The notes under the pieces are model-generated. The model ran no database searches. It was not told the origin of the DNA and saw nothing but the letters and a program-made list of their open reading frames with translations. Shown here one piece after another: positions 17,397 through 26,998 of a stretch of 64,000 bases of DNA; the first letter of the stretch is position 1, and each line of letters begins with the position of its first letter. A program made the translations under genes and the position numbers. This DNA is from Acetivibrio sp964564015 (lineage in GTDB: Bacteria > Bacillota > Clostridia > Acetivibrionales > Acetivibrionaceae): contig CAZLZR010000021.1 of NCBI GenBank assembly GCA_964564015.1, positions 1-64,000 on the forward strand, read 5' to 3'.

Positions 17397-20300
17397 TTAA
17401 CCAATATTCCCGTGATATTCCTGCAGTGATTTGATAGGTGTAACTATATTTTTACTTTCTTTAAATGCAGATATACCTTTCACACTGGCATTGGCAGCAG
17501 CCATTGTTGTTATATACGAAATTTTGTACTTGATAGCAGTCTTACGGATATACGAATCATCATCCTGACTTTTTTTGCCTATCGGAGTATTGATTATCAA
17601 CTGAATTTCTTTGTTCATTATGCTGTCAACAATATTTGGCCTTCCTTCATGTATCTTATTTACCAGCTCAGACACAACATTATTATCTGACAGGTACTTA
17701 TGGGTACCAGCCGTAGCTTTGATTTTGAATCCAAGTTTGATAAATTCCTTTGCAACTTCAAGTGCTTGCGCTTTATCTCTATCCGTTACGCTAATCAAAA
17801 CTGTTCCCGATTCAGGCAATGATACCTGGGTAGCCTCCTGAGCTTTGTAGAAAGCGAGGCCAAATGAATCCGATAAACCTAATACTTCACCGGTTGAACG
17901 CATTTCCGGTCCAAGAACAGGGTCTACTTCCTGGAACATATTGAATGGGAAAACAGCTTCCTTTACACCGTAATGAGGTATATTAAGAAGTTTGAAATTG
18001 TATTCTGAAAACTTCTTTCCGCCTGTCATATTTGAAACCATTAGTTCTGTTGCAATATGTGCCATTTTTATATTGCATACTTTTGAAACAAGTGGAACCG
18101 TCCTTGATGCACGTGGATTTGCTTCAAGCACATATACCTTGTCATCTGCAATAGCATACTGCATATTCATCAGACCTATTACATTAAGTTCTCTGGCAAT
18201 CTGTTCAGTATATTTGCGGATGGTAGCAAGGTGCTTTTCCGGTATACTGATGGTCGGAATAACACATGCCGAGTCTCCTGAGTGAATTCCTGCAAGTTCT
18301 ATATGCTCCATTACAGCAGGTACAAATACATCTTTACCATCGGAAATTGCATCTGCTTCCGCCTCAACCGCATTATTGAGGAACCTGTCAATAAGTATCG
18401 GACGTTCCGGGGTCACATCAACAGCTGCTTCAACGTATTGCCTGAGCATATCTTCATCATATATGACTTCCATACCCCTTCCGCCTAAAACATAGGATGG
18501 GCGCACCATTAATGGATATCCGATACGATTAGCTATTTTTATGGCCTGATCCATATCACTTGCCATACCTGATTCAGGCATTGGTATATCAAGTTTTTCC
18601 ATCATTATACGGAAGCGGTCTCTGTCTTCAGCAAGGTCTATGGCATCTGTAGTTGTTCCCAATATCCTTACACCTGCTTTTGCAAGTTCAGAAGCGATGT
18701 TAAGAGGTGTTTGCCCTCCGAACTGTACTATTATACCCAGTGGCTTTTCTTTTTCATAGATACTCAAAACATCTTCTACCGTAAGAGGCTCAAAATATAA
18801 TTTATCGGACGTATCATAGTCTGTTGATACTGTTTCAGGGTTACAATTCACCATAATGGTTTCGTATCCCATCTCACGTATTGCAAAAGCTGCATGGACA
18901 CAACAGTAATCAAACTCTATGCCCTGACCTATTCTGTTAGGTCCGCCGCCAAGGATCATAATCTTTTTATTATTGCTTACCGGCGCTTTATCAGGAGCAT
19001 TGTATGTGGAGTAATAATAGGCAGCATTATCCACACCGCTTACCGGTACGGATTCCCATCCTTCTACGACCCCAAGTGCTGTACGGCTGTTTCTGATCTG
19101 TGTCTCATCAACACCAAGAAGCTTAGAAATATACTTGTCTGAAAATCCATCTTTCTTTGCACGTTCAAGTAAGTCATCCGGAAGAATTCCGCCCTTACAC
19201 TTCAATATTTCTTCTTCCAGCATAACCAGTTCTTTCATCTGCTCAATAAAATACTTTTTGATATTTGTAAGCTTATTCAGCTCGTCTACATCGGCACCTT
19301 TTCTCAATGCCTCATACATGATAAACTGTCTTTCACTGGTTGGCTCCGCAAGCATTTCCATCAACTGTGCAAGTGTCTTTTTGTTAAAATCCTTTGCAAA
19401 TCCCATTCCGTGGCGTCCTATTTCAAGTGAACGTATTGCCTTATGCAAAGCTTCTTTATAGGTTTTGCCTATGCTCATTACTTCTCCGACTGCTCTCATC
19501 TGTGTTCCGAGTTTGTCCTTTGCTCCCTTGAACTTTTCAAATGCCCAACGGGCAAACTTGATAACGATATAATCTCCGGAAGGCACATATTTATCAAGAG
19601 TTCCACTTTTCCAGTACGGAATTTCATCAAGTGTCATACCTGCTGCTAGAAGCGCAGAAATTAATGCAATCGGGAAACCTGTAGCCTTTGAAGCAAGAGC
19701 AGATGATCGTGAAGTTCTAGGGTTTATCTCTATGATAACAACTCTGTCAGTTTTAGGATCATGTGCAAATTGAACATTTGTACCTCCTATTACCTCAATC
19801 GCTTCAACGATAGAGTAGGCATATTTTTGCAATCTTTGTTGAAGTTCAGTGCTGATAGTCAGCATAGGTGCAGAACAGAAGGAATCTCCCGTGTGAACTC
19901 CCATAGGATCAATATTCTCAATAAAACAAACTGTTATCATTTTATTTTTTGAGTCACGCACCACTTCCAACTCAAGTTCTTCCCATCCGAGAACAGATTC
20001 TTCAACAAGCACCTGTCCGACCATACTTGCAGATATTCCTCTGCCTGCGACGAGTTCCAGCTCTTCCATGTTGTACACCAGACCACCGCCTGTACCGCCC
20101 ATTGTATAGGCAGGACGAATTACAACAGGAAAACCAAGCCTTTGTGCTATTTGTTTTGCTTCTTCTACAGTATATGCAGGTTCACTTTTAGGCATTTCAA
20201 TGCCCAACTTTGTCATGGTTTCCTTAAAAGCAATACGGTCTTCTCCACGTTCAATAGCATCAAGCTGAACACCTATTACTTTTACGTTATACTTATCGAG

Positions 20301-20621
20301 CACACCTGCTTTTGCTAATTCCTGGCACAAATTCAAGCCTGATTGACCTCCGAGATTTGGAAGAACCGCATCAGGACGTTCCTTTTCAATTATTTCAGTT
20401 AACCTTGGTACATTTAAAGGCTCGATATACGTTGCATCTGCCATACCGGGATCAGTCATTATAGTTGCAGGATTTGAATTTACCAGTATAACCTGGTAAC
20501 CTAATTTACGAAGCGCTTTGCAGGCTTGGGTACCCGAATAGTCAAATTCACATGCTTGTCCTATAATAATCGGTCCTGAACCGATTATCAATATTTTGTT
20601 AATATCAGATCTTTTTGGCAT
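17397..20621 (-). CDS. carB: Carbamoyl-phosphate synthase large subunit
   Basis: The 1074-residue protein is the usual length. It has two homologous ATP-grasp halves: the first starts ILIIGSGPIIIGQACEFDYS, the second near residue 550 at IMILGGGPNRIGQGIEFDY. An MGS-like allosteric domain is at the C-terminus (about 935-1070). It makes carbamoyl phosphate from bicarbonate, ammonia and two ATP for pyrimidine and arginine synthesis. The small subunit CarA, which supplies ammonia from glutamine, is not adjacent: the upstream neighbour is an ABC-F gene with its own terminator. A -10 box TATAAT at 20673-20678 suggests its own promoter. GGTGAGGAG precedes the ATG. Confidence 0.95.
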   Translation of the reverse strand: MPKRSDINKILIIGSGPIIIGQACEFDYSGTQACKALRKLGYQVILVNSNPATIMTDPGMADATYIEPLNVPRLTEIIEKERPDAVLPNLGGQSGLNLCQELAKAGVLDKYNVKVIGVQLDAIERGEDRIAFKETMTKLGIEMPKSEPAYTVEEAKQIAQRLGFPVVIRPAYTMGGTGGGLVYNMEELELVAGRGISASMVGQVLVEESVLGWEELELEVVRDSKNKMITVCFIENIDPMGVHTGDSFCSAPMLTISTELQQRLQKYAYSIVEAIEVIGGTNVQFAHDPKTDRVVIIEINPRTSRSSALASKATGFPIALISALLAAGMTLDEIPYWKSGTLDKYVPSGDYIVIKFARWAFEKFKGAKDKLGTQMRAVGEVMSIGKTYKEALHKAIRSLEIGRHGMGFAKDFNKKTLAQLMEMLAEPTSERQFIMYEALRKGADVDELNKLTNIKKYFIEQMKELVMLEEEILKCKGGILPDDLLERAKKDGFSDKYISKLLGVDETQIRNSRTALGVVEGWESVPVSGVDNAAYYYSTYNAPDKAPVSNNKKIMILGGGPNRIGQGIEFDYCCVHAAFAIREMGYETIMVNCNPETVSTDYDTSDKLYFEPLTVEDVLSIYEKEKPLGIIVQFGGQTPLNIASELAKAGVRILGTTTDAIDLAEDRDRFRIMMEKLDIPMPESGMASDMDQAIKIANRIGYPLMVRPSYVLGGRGMEVIYDEDMLRQYVEAAVDVTPERPILIDRFLNNAVEAEADAISDGKDVFVPAVMEHIELAGIHSGDSACVIPTISIPEKHLATIRKYTEQIARELNVIGLMNMQYAIADDKVYVLEANPRASRTVPLVSKVCNIKMAHIATELMVSNMTGGKKFSEYNFKLLNIPHYGVKEAVFPFNMFQEVDPVLGPEMRSTGEVLGLSDSFGLAFYKAQEATQVSLPESGTVLISVTDRDKAQALEVAKEFIKLGFKIKATAGTHKYLSDNNVVSELVNKIHEGRPNIVDSIMNKEIQLIINTPIGKKSQDDDSYIRKTAIKYKISYITTMAAANASVKGISAFKESKNIVTPIKSLQEYHGNIG

Positions 20622-20812
20622 ACTATCTTCTCCTCACCATTGAGCTTGCTCATTCATTGAGCTCTGTGAAATATTATATAACAAAACTTGCAAAAATCAT
20701 AACATTTTTATAATTTAATTATAGTTATTTTTTATAAATGTTGATTTGGGTTTTTTTAGACCTTAAAAGGTAATAGAAATGCCAAAGTATTTTTTGAAAG
20801 TGAAGAATTAAA

Positions 20813-20846
20813 TTTTGAGGCTGATCTTTTCAAATCAGCCTCAAAA
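20813..20846 (-). terminator. Terminator of the ABC-F gene
   Basis: This is a 13-bp perfect stem, TTTTGAGGCTGAT / ATCAGCCTCAAAA, with an 8-base loop, 48 bp past the ABC-F stop. Confidence 0.75.
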
Positions 20847-20894
20847 TCTATCTTTATTTGTATTAGTAATCACTATTTATGGAAAATTGCTTGG

Positions 20895-22511
20895 TTAAGC
20901 ATACATACTCTTTCTCATAGCTGCAAGTTCCTCATTTTCCAAGTACTCATCATAGGTTACAGGTCTGTCTATCAAGCCTTTAGGAGTTATTTCAATTATT
21001 CTGTTGGCGACAGTCTGAACAAATTGATGGTCATGAGATACAAACAACACCGTTCCCTTATAATTTATCAGACCATTGTTTAGTGCGGTAATAGATTCAA
21101 GGTCAAGATGGTTCGTCGGCTCGTCCAATATAAGGACATTTGCACCTGAAAGCATCATCTTTGCCAGCATACAACGGACTTTTTCTCCTCCCGAGAGTAC
21201 AGATGCCTTTTTCAATGCTTCCTCCCCTGAAAAAAGCATTCTTCCAAGCCAACCCCTGAGGAAGGTCTCGGTCTGATCCTTTGAATACTGCCTTAACCAA
21301 TCCACCAGATTCAAATCCACGCCATCAAAATATTCTGAATTATCCTTTGGGAAATATGCCTGTGAAGTGGTTATACCCCACTTGAAATCCCCACTATCGG
21401 GTTTTAATTCCTCCATCAGTATTTTGAAAAGAGTTGTCTTGGCAAGTCCGTTCGGACCTACAAAAGCTATTTTATCGCCTTTGTTAACGGTAAAACTTAC
21501 ATCGTCAAGCAACAGCTCACCATCTAAAGATTTGCTGATGCCATTAACCATAAGCAAATCATTGCCGGCTTCCCTGTCAGGCTTAAAGTCAACAAAGGGA
21601 TATTTTCTCGAGGATGGCTTGATATCCTCAAGAGTAAGCTTTTCCAACAGCTTTTTCCTTGATGTGGCCTGCTTGGATTTTGAAGCATTAGCACTAAAAC
21701 GCTGGATAAATTCCTGAAGTTCTTTAATCTTTGCCTCTGTCTTTCTGTTTAAATCCCTTGCCTGCTGTAGTGCCAACTGGCTCGATTCATACCAGAAATC
21801 ATAGTTTCCGACATAGAGCTGTATTTTGCCATAGTCAATGTCAGCTATATGAGTACAAACTTTGTTTAAAAAGTGTCTGTCATGGGATACAACTATAACA
21901 GTATTTTCAAAATTGTAAAGAAAGTTTTCCAGCCACGTTATGGACTCAATGTCCAAATGGTTTGTCGGCTCGTCGAGAAGTAGTATGTGAGGGTTTCCAA
22001 ACAGGGCTTGCGCTAAAAGAACCCTTACTTTCAAGTTTGCATCCATGTCCTTCATTTTTTTATCGTGAAACTCTTCACCAATGCCCAGTCCATTTAAAAG
22101 TGTCGCTGCTTCCGATTCAGCTTCCCATCCGTTCAACTCGGCAAACTCACCCTCAAGTTCCGATATTCTTATACCGTCTTCTTCAGAAAAATCAGCCTTG
22201 GAATACAGCTTTTCCTTCTCATCTATAATTTCGCATAATCTCTTGTGTCCCAAAATAACCGTCTTTATTACGTCATATTCGTCAAATTCATAATGGTTTT
22301 GCTTTAAAACCGCCAACCTCTCTCCGGGGGTAATAATTATTTCTCCTTTATTCGCTTCTACTTCTCCTGAAAGGATTTTCAAAAAAGTCGACTTTCCCGA
22401 TCCATTTGCGCCTATCAGACCATAACAATTGCCGGGAGTAAATTTTATATCCACATTTTCAAATAGTGCACGTCCACCATACCTAAGGGATATTCCACTT
22501 GCATGAATCAT
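20895..22511 (-). CDS. ABC-F family ribosome-associated ATPase, YbiT-like
   Basis: The protein has about 538 residues: two ATPase domains joined by a basic coiled-coil linker (about 235-310), and no membrane helices. The first has Walker A GANGSGKST and Walker B ILLLDEPTNHLD; the second has Walker B LILDEPTNHLDLES and signature LSGGEKVRC. The second Walker A reads GPNGLAKTT, with Ala in place of the usual Gly before Lys, a variant I recall from this subfamily. ABC-F proteins act at the ribosome E site to relieve stalling, and some give antibiotic resistance. The linker here is of housekeeping length. I start at the ATG at 22511 (MIHASGISLRYGG), matching family N-termini; an ATG five codons upstream touches the ribosome site. 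Confidence 0.9.
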   Translation of the reverse strand: MIHASGISLRYGGRALFENVDIKFTPGNCYGLIGANGSGKSTFLKILSGEVEANKGEIIITPGERLAVLKQNHYEFDEYDVIKTVILGHKRLCEIIDEKEKLYSKADFSEEDGIRISELEGEFAELNGWEAESEAATLLNGLGIGEEFHDKKMKDMDANLKVRVLLAQALFGNPHILLLDEPTNHLDIESITWLENFLYNFENTVIVVSHDRHFLNKVCTHIADIDYGKIQLYVGNYDFWYESSQLALQQARDLNRKTEAKIKELQEFIQRFSANASKSKQATSRKKLLEKLTLEDIKPSSRKYPFVDFKPDREAGNDLLMVNGISKSLDGELLLDDVSFTVNKGDKIAFVGPNGLAKTTLFKILMEELKPDSGDFKWGITTSQAYFPKDNSEYFDGVDLNLVDWLRQYSKDQTETFLRGWLGRMLFSGEEALKKASVLSGGEKVRCMLAKMMLSGANVLILDEPTNHLDLESITALNNGLINYKGTVLFVSHDHQFVQTVANRIIEITPKGLIDRPVTYDEYLENEELAAMRKSMYA

Positions 22512-22592
22512 AATTTCTACAACCATCCTTTTTTAATGTTTACCGCATATTATAACACATAGATCATGATTCGTCCATTCATGGAAAATCCC

Positions 22593-22835
22593 TGGTGCAT
22601 ATTATTTAAGTAAAGAAAAATATGAAAGAAACATTGTGAAGCAAGTTGTAGAGCCTGTTAATACGACGAGGAAAGGGAGAGCATTGTTTGAGCGAAGCGA
22701 GTTTTGCTCGACCCCGAGGAGTATTTACAGGCTCTAAACCAGGTTGCATGGCCGAGCAGTGCAGCGCAGTGGAACGACCAGGCTGCGAAACTTAAGTTTC
22801 TGGGATATTTTTCTTTACATTTATTACATGCACCC
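22593..22835 (-). mobile_element. Miniature inverted-repeat element, full-length copy with 44-bp extra segment
   Basis: This is the same element as at 17138-17336 in the opposite orientation, 243 bp long. Read leftward it matches that copy closely from GGGTGCATGTAATAAATG to AATAATATGCACC. It differs by a 44-bp GC-rich segment (22739-22782) placed between TTCGCAG and TTTAGAGCC. The segment starts and ends with CCTGG-like sequence and contains a repeated GCAGTG. No target duplication is visible, so this is probably an older insertion. Confidence 0.75.
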
Positions 22836-22874
22836 TATATTCATTTGTTATTTGACAAAGTTACTTTCACACAA

Positions 22875-22909
22875 AAAAGACCTTACACTGGCTAAGCATA
22901 AGATCTTTT
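22875..22909 (-). terminator. Probable terminator of the CuAO-N gene
   Basis: AAAAGA.CTTA pairs with TAAG.TCTTTT (one mismatch) across a 13-base loop, 63 bp past the stop. An A/T tract follows leftward. Confidence 0.55.
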
Positions 22910-22971
22910 AATTAACAATAAAGTTTTAATTCTTCACTTTAGGAAAGTTCCGGATGTACTTATATTGGTAA

Positions 22972-23937
22972 CTACGGATTTGGGAAAGTTACAGAACATT
23001 TTTGACCTGTGGCATCCGTATAGGTAAGGTTTAATCCATTGTCAAGAGTCTGCAGGCATCCATCGAATTTAACGTCTTCCTGACCGGCCAATTTGTACTC
23101 CAGATAAGCCTTATCCTTATTTAAACCAACAACCGTGCCATTTAACAATATTTCAGCGGTAGCAGATGATTTAAAGGCCAACTCTACCTTACAATAGATA
23201 GTCTCCTTGCTCACTTTAAGAAAGTAATTCTGGGGCTGACCGGATTTAACATATGTAGGGTCGTTTTCAATCTTATCGACAGGTGTTGCATTAACCGGCA
23301 TTACAAATTTGTCTAAGGCATTTTCAATAGCATGTGGTACATACCCTTTGTCTTTTGGAGAAAGTGTAATTTTCTTGGTAGCATTGTCCCAGATAACATC
23401 AAGATTCATTTGCTCTGCTACAAATCTTATAGGAAGCATTGTTCTGCTATTCTTAATAACCGGAGCCTGTTCAATTGTTACATCTTTCAATTCCACCCTT
23501 TCTCCGATTCTATAATCACTGCATACAGTGGCAATATTACTTCCTATTTGCAATTTTGTATACTTGTATGTATTTAACGACCTGTAGTTTTCAACCAATT
23601 CACCTGTTGTCTCATCTTTAAAAGAATAATCATATACATTCATTCCTGATTTATTCAATATCTGAATGGTTCTATCTGTTCCATTCCATATAACTATGTA
23701 TCCCAGTGACTCGGATATAAACCTTAATGGCACCAAAGTTCTATTACTTGAAGGGTCAACATAGGGTGCAACATCTAAAGTCATGCTTTTGCCGTCAATT
23801 GTAGCTGTCGTGCTGTTCACCTGAAGTACAACTGTTTTTCCGGTTCCTTCTGCTAAAGAAATATTCGATGTACCAAGAAGTGCCATGGAAGTCACCACAA
23901 AGGATAATAAAACACTCAACAACTTTTTCCTCTTCAT
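22972..23937 (-). CDS. Secreted protein with CuAO-N domains
   Basis: The 321-residue protein has a signal peptide (KKLLSVLLSFVVTSMALLG, cleavage near residue 29). Two CuAO-N repeats cover about 35-195, with the motifs NRTLVPLRFISESLGYIVIW and RTMLPIRFVAEQMNLDVIWD. The last 120 residues are a beta-rich tail without a known family mark. GAGGAGG precedes the ATG. In clostridia such domains recur in exported proteins and probably aid binding to the cell surface or matrix; enzymatic activity is not implied. It is a second CuAO-N protein, different in its tail from the one at 748-1710. It is a single-gene unit with its own terminator. Confidence 0.82.
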   Translation of the reverse strand: MKRKKLLSVLLSFVVTSMALLGTSNISLAEGTGKTVVLQVNSTTATIDGKSMTLDVAPYVDPSSNRTLVPLRFISESLGYIVIWNGTDRTIQILNKSGMNVYDYSFKDETTGELVENYRSLNTYKYTKLQIGSNIATVCSDYRIGERVELKDVTIEQAPVIKNSRTMLPIRFVAEQMNLDVIWDNATKKITLSPKDKGYVPHAIENALDKFVMPVNATPVDKIENDPTYVKSGQPQNYFLKVSKETIYCKVELAFKSSATAEILLNGTVVGLNKDKAYLEYKLAGQEDVKFDGCLQTLDNGLNLTYTDATGQKCSVTFPNP

Positions 23938-24273
23938 TAGAGTACCTCCTCAAATAATATAAAATCTTTTAATTTTAATAATTATCCTTAATTGTCTCTG
24001 TAACTCCAATGCTTTGTGCTATTTGACGTGCAAATCAACCTCATTCGTACAAAATTATAAGCATATAATAATTATACCACAAACTTTTTATGTTTCCAAA
24101 ATACTAATAGTAGAATATTTCTATTTATTGTTCAAATTGCAAGATATATATGCTGAATTGCCCCGGATAACCCATTCTCTTTTAATATATGTCCGTTTTA
24201 TAAATCTCTCCATCGAGATTGTTTCAAGAACCAATTAAACAAAAAAGGGAGTTAAAATTTGCATTTTTGTATC
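23938..24273. other. Intergenic region
   Basis: About 336 bp, AT-rich, upstream of the CuAO-N gene and downstream of the HAD gene. I see no gene, hairpin or repeat worth naming. Confidence 0.5.
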
Positions 24274-25071
24274 TTATATCAAACCGTCGTCTTCTGCTTT
24301 ACATATAACCTTCAATACTCCCTCATCAACGTTTGACGGAGCCTCAAAACGAGCTCTGGCTCTTACATCTGCCGGAGCATTCTTCATAGCATAACTATAA
24401 TATGCGGCTTCCATCATGGGTACATCATTAAAATAATCGCCAAAAACCATTGTATCCTCATAGCTTATCTGGAGCATATTCTGTAATTTTTTTATTGCAA
24501 CACCTTTGTCCACATCCAGCCTTCCAAAGTCCATCCAATGCTTTCCTGAGACAATGACATTTACTTCTTGTCCCCATTTATTATTAAACATCCGGAATGA
24601 ATTCTCCTGAGAACTTATATAATCATATAGTGCAACCTTAAGGATATCATCTTTGACACTAAGCAAATCATCTACATGCTCACAATTTATATAGTATTTT
24701 CTCACTTCAGCTTCAAATTCGGGATTAGATGTTTCAACATACGCACTTTTTTTACCGCAAAGTACGATGTCACGGTCTCCAGCGGCTCTTATATCTTTGA
24801 TTATTCCCTCAACTTTTTGTCTTTCCAAGGCACGAAAAAAAAGCTCGTTTCCATGGTGCATAACAAGTGCCCCATTCTCTGCTATAAAAACAAGCTTATC
24901 CTTCAAATAAGAAAAATCATCAACTAATTTATGATACTGGCGCCCGCTTGCTATGGCAAAATAGACACCTTTGCTTTCAAGCCTCATAATCAATTCTTTA
25001 AATCCAACCGGAACTTCTGCATCACCATTTAATAGTGTTCCGTCTATATCAGTAGCTATTAGTTTTATCAT
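24274..25071 (-). CDS. HAD-superfamily Cof-type phosphatase
   Basis: The protein has about 265 residues. HAD motif I is at the start (IKLIATDIDGTLLN), motif II is ASGRQYHK, motif III the Lys in DKGVAIKKL, and motif IV GDYFNDVPMMEAA. A C2B-type cap domain lies between about 85 and 190. Such enzymes remove phosphate from sugar phosphates or flavin mononucleotide; the exact substrate cannot be read. I chose the ATG at 25071 (MIKLIATD), with AAAGGTG 8 bases upstream; the TTG six codons earlier overlaps that site. Neighbours are unrelated. Confidence 0.88.
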   Translation of the reverse strand: MIKLIATDIDGTLLNGDAEVPVGFKELIMRLESKGVYFAIASGRQYHKLVDDFSYLKDKLVFIAENGALVMHHGNELFFRALERQKVEGIIKDIRAAGDRDIVLCGKKSAYVETSNPEFEAEVRKYYINCEHVDDLLSVKDDILKVALYDYISSQENSFRMFNNKWGQEVNVIVSGKHWMDFGRLDVDKGVAIKKLQNMLQISYEDTMVFGDYFNDVPMMEAAYYSYAMKNAPADVRARARFEAPSNVDEGVLKVICKAEDDGLI

Positions 25072-25213
25072 ACTCCGACACCTTTTCAAAATACTCTTGT
25101 AAATTTTACTTCTTTCTTTTGCCTGAACACTCCAGACACTATTGAGTAATTATACTACTCACTTGTTTCATAAAGCATTTTAACATCAGCTACATGCTTT
25201 TTACAAGTCAAAC

Positions 25214-26143
25214 TCATACCACAGGATTTGTTACAAGGGAAATAACTACTGCAACAATAAAAAATGTAAGAAAAACTGCTGCAAATAACGAAATTCTGTT
25301 ATAGCTTAATACATTCAGTACCCTGGTCTTTACAATATTCCTGCCGAAAGCTGCAGAAAGGAATACTTTTTGTCCGGAACTCATATTTACAAGTGCCTGC
25401 GCATATTTCTTTTTCTCCTCGGCCCGAAGCGTTCCGATAGCCTTCAAATCACACGAAAGCTCCATATCGTTTAGAAAAAGATTTAGAAACATCCAAACAA
25501 AAGGATTAAACCAATGGAGGCATGCAGTAAATATTGCAAGCAATCGGATAAAATTATCATGCCTTTTCATATGAACCTGTTCATGCAATAATATGAATTT
25601 TAACTCGGGCGATTCTTCCTTAATAAAGGAAGGAATAACCACCCTCTGTTTGAAAATACCGAAAACTATCGGAGAATCCACCTTGCTGCTGACATAAATG
25701 TTGTCCCGAAGCCTCCACGCTCCGGCAAGCTCAACCCTTGATATAATATACAGAATAAACGCTACCAGAATAGCTACTCCTACGCCTGCAATCCATATAA
25801 AAGACGATACTTCAAAAACTGCTTTAAGGTTATCATTTCCATAGGTTATTGGAAAATATTCTTCTGCAATTCCTATATAATTTGACATTGATATCCGTAA
25901 TTTATCCTGCCCAAACACAGGTACTCTTACCATTTTCCTTATCAAACGTCCAAGAACATTCAGAGCACTGGCTTTGCTTGAAACTGCAAAAGGGAAAACA
26001 AGACGTATAAACACAAGACTCCACAAAAAATAAATTACATTCCTGGGAATCTTTTTTATACGGCGAAGCAATATCAATATCATTCCTACAATTGCAGCAA
26101 CTATGCTCATATTTAATACAAAGTAGAATGCTGTGCCAATCAC
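25214..26143 (-). CDS. BlaR1/MecR1-type M56 membrane metallopeptidase
   Basis: The protein has about 309 residues with four membrane helices (two at the start, one near the middle, one at the end). The cytosolic zinc-protease motif is HEQVHMKRHDN, with the third ligand in DMELSCDLKAIG. There is no outer penicillin-binding domain after the last helix, so it is a short M56 member and not a full beta-lactam sensor. It follows blaI directly. In this family the protease is activated by an outside signal and leads to cleavage of the BlaI-type repressor. The start is uncertain: I use the GTG at 26143, one base past the blaI stop; other GTGs lie at 26152 and 26155. No beta-lactamase gene is nearby. 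Confidence 0.8.
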   Translation of the reverse strand: MIGTAFYFVLNMSIVAAIVGMILILLRRIKKIPRNVIYFLWSLVFIRLVFPFAVSSKASALNVLGRLIRKMVRVPVFGQDKLRISMSNYIGIAEEYFPITYGNDNLKAVFEVSSFIWIAGVGVAILVAFILYIISRVELAGAWRLRDNIYVSSKVDSPIVFGIFKQRVVIPSFIKEESPELKFILLHEQVHMKRHDNFIRLLAIFTACLHWFNPFVWMFLNLFLNDMELSCDLKAIGTLRAEEKKKYAQALVNMSSGQKVFLSAAFGRNIVKTRVLNVLSYNRISLFAAVFLTFFIVAVVISLVTNPVV

Positions 26144-26144
26144 A

Positions 26145-26510
26145 TCACTCACCACTTTTCTCAATAATTCTCTTGAGTTCTTCAATTTCGCTGGCACTTA
26201 ACTTATCTCTGCCGACAAAGGCTGCAAAAAACGCCTTTTTTGAACCATTAAACAACTTATTTATAAGATTGTCCGTTTCTGCCTGTTGAACCTGCTCCTT
26301 ACTTACGATAGGATAACATATAAAATTAGGTTCTTCTCTCCTGATTGCTCCCTTATCAACAAGTTTTTTTAACACAGTATAAGTTGTATTCTTATTCCAA
26401 CCAATTTCTTTATCTGCAATAACTGCCAGCTCTTTTGCAGTTATTGGGGCATTACTCCACACATGCTCCATCAGCTTCAGCTCGCTGTCAAATAATTTTA
26501 TATACTCCAT
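26145..26510 (-). CDS. BlaI/MecI/CopY-family repressor
   Basis: The 121-residue protein has the family winged helix: LKLMEHVWSNAPITAKELAV, then NKNTTYTVLKKLVDKGAI, then a C-terminal dimer domain with VSKEQVQQAETDNLINKLFNG. It pairs with the M56 peptidase gene next to it, and probably represses this two-gene operon and unlinked targets until cleaved. The promoter upstream is built into an inverted repeat (26564-26592), a likely self-operator. Confidence 0.9.
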   Translation of the reverse strand: MEYIKLFDSELKLMEHVWSNAPITAKELAVIADKEIGWNKNTTYTVLKKLVDKGAIRREEPNFICYPIVSKEQVQQAETDNLINKLFNGSKKAFFAAFVGRDKLSASEIEELKRIIEKSGE

Positions 26511-26562
26511 ACCAATCCACTCCAGATAATTGAGTTAATATAAATTCTTCCTTCTATAATTT

Positions 26563-26592
26563 ATTTTACATTAGATGCTCCCCTTTGTAAAA
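26563..26592 (-). promoter_or_regulatory. Promoter and candidate operator of the blaI operon
   Basis: Read leftward: -35 TTTACA, a 17-bp spacer, -10 TAAAAT. The two boxes are part of an inverted repeat, TTTTACA / TGTAAAA with 15 bp between arms. TACA/TGTA is the core of known BlaI operators. Confidence 0.55.
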
Positions 26593-26642
26593 CTAATTAA
26601 AAAACATCAACACTATAAACGCAATAGCTTCCCTTGCATCAA

Positions 26643-26678
26643 AAAATGGAGCCGGTAATTATTCTCCTGCTCCATTTT
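26643..26678 (-). terminator. Terminator of the ykuK operon
   Basis: AAAATGGAGC pairs with GCTCCATTTT, with an inner GG/CC. Read leftward the stem runs into TTTTTTGATG. It lies 49 bp past the stop of the 85-residue protein. Confidence 0.8.
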
Positions 26679-26726
26679 ATTAGTCTCAGTCATGCTTTAC
26701 TGAAAACTCTGACCTAAGACAGACTT

Positions 26727-26984
26727 TTATATAGCTTTCCTTTTTTCACCTGCATCACTTATTGAGCAGATAAAATACTTCTTTTCATTTATTATCATTC
26801 TGTGATTTCTTTTGTTTATTCCAGACACATCTAATGTCTTGATTTTTCTGTCAGAAACATCATATACTTCTAATTTCGATCCGGCTTCTACGACCTTGTT
26901 AAAAAACATATCCGGCTTTTCGCTCTTAAAGCAGCGCTTTCCAATCAATACATTTCTTACAGGAGTTACTCTTAAAACATACAT
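26727..26984 (-). CDS. Small protein of unknown function, co-transcribed with ykuK-like gene
   Basis: The protein has 85 residues, is basic, and shows beta-strand patterning (MYVLRVTPVRNVLIGKR, then SKLEVYDVSDRKIKTLDVSG). An AAAGGGTGA site lies 8 bases before the ATG. It starts 14 bp after the stop of the YkuK-like gene and is followed by a strong terminator, so it is the second gene of a two-gene operon. I do not recognise the family. Confidence 0.65.
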   Translation of the reverse strand: MYVLRVTPVRNVLIGKRCFKSEKPDMFFNKVVEAGSKLEVYDVSDRKIKTLDVSGINKRNHRMIINEKKYFICSISDAGEKRKAI

Positions 26985-26998
26985 TAACTATCACCCTT

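Noticed and set aside
22704..22895. Rightward frame of 63 codons
   Set aside because: It falls within the mobile repeat copy and runs off its end; no ribosome site.
24014..24238. Rightward frame of 74 codons in the gap before the HAD gene
   Set aside because: No ribosome site and AT-driven composition.
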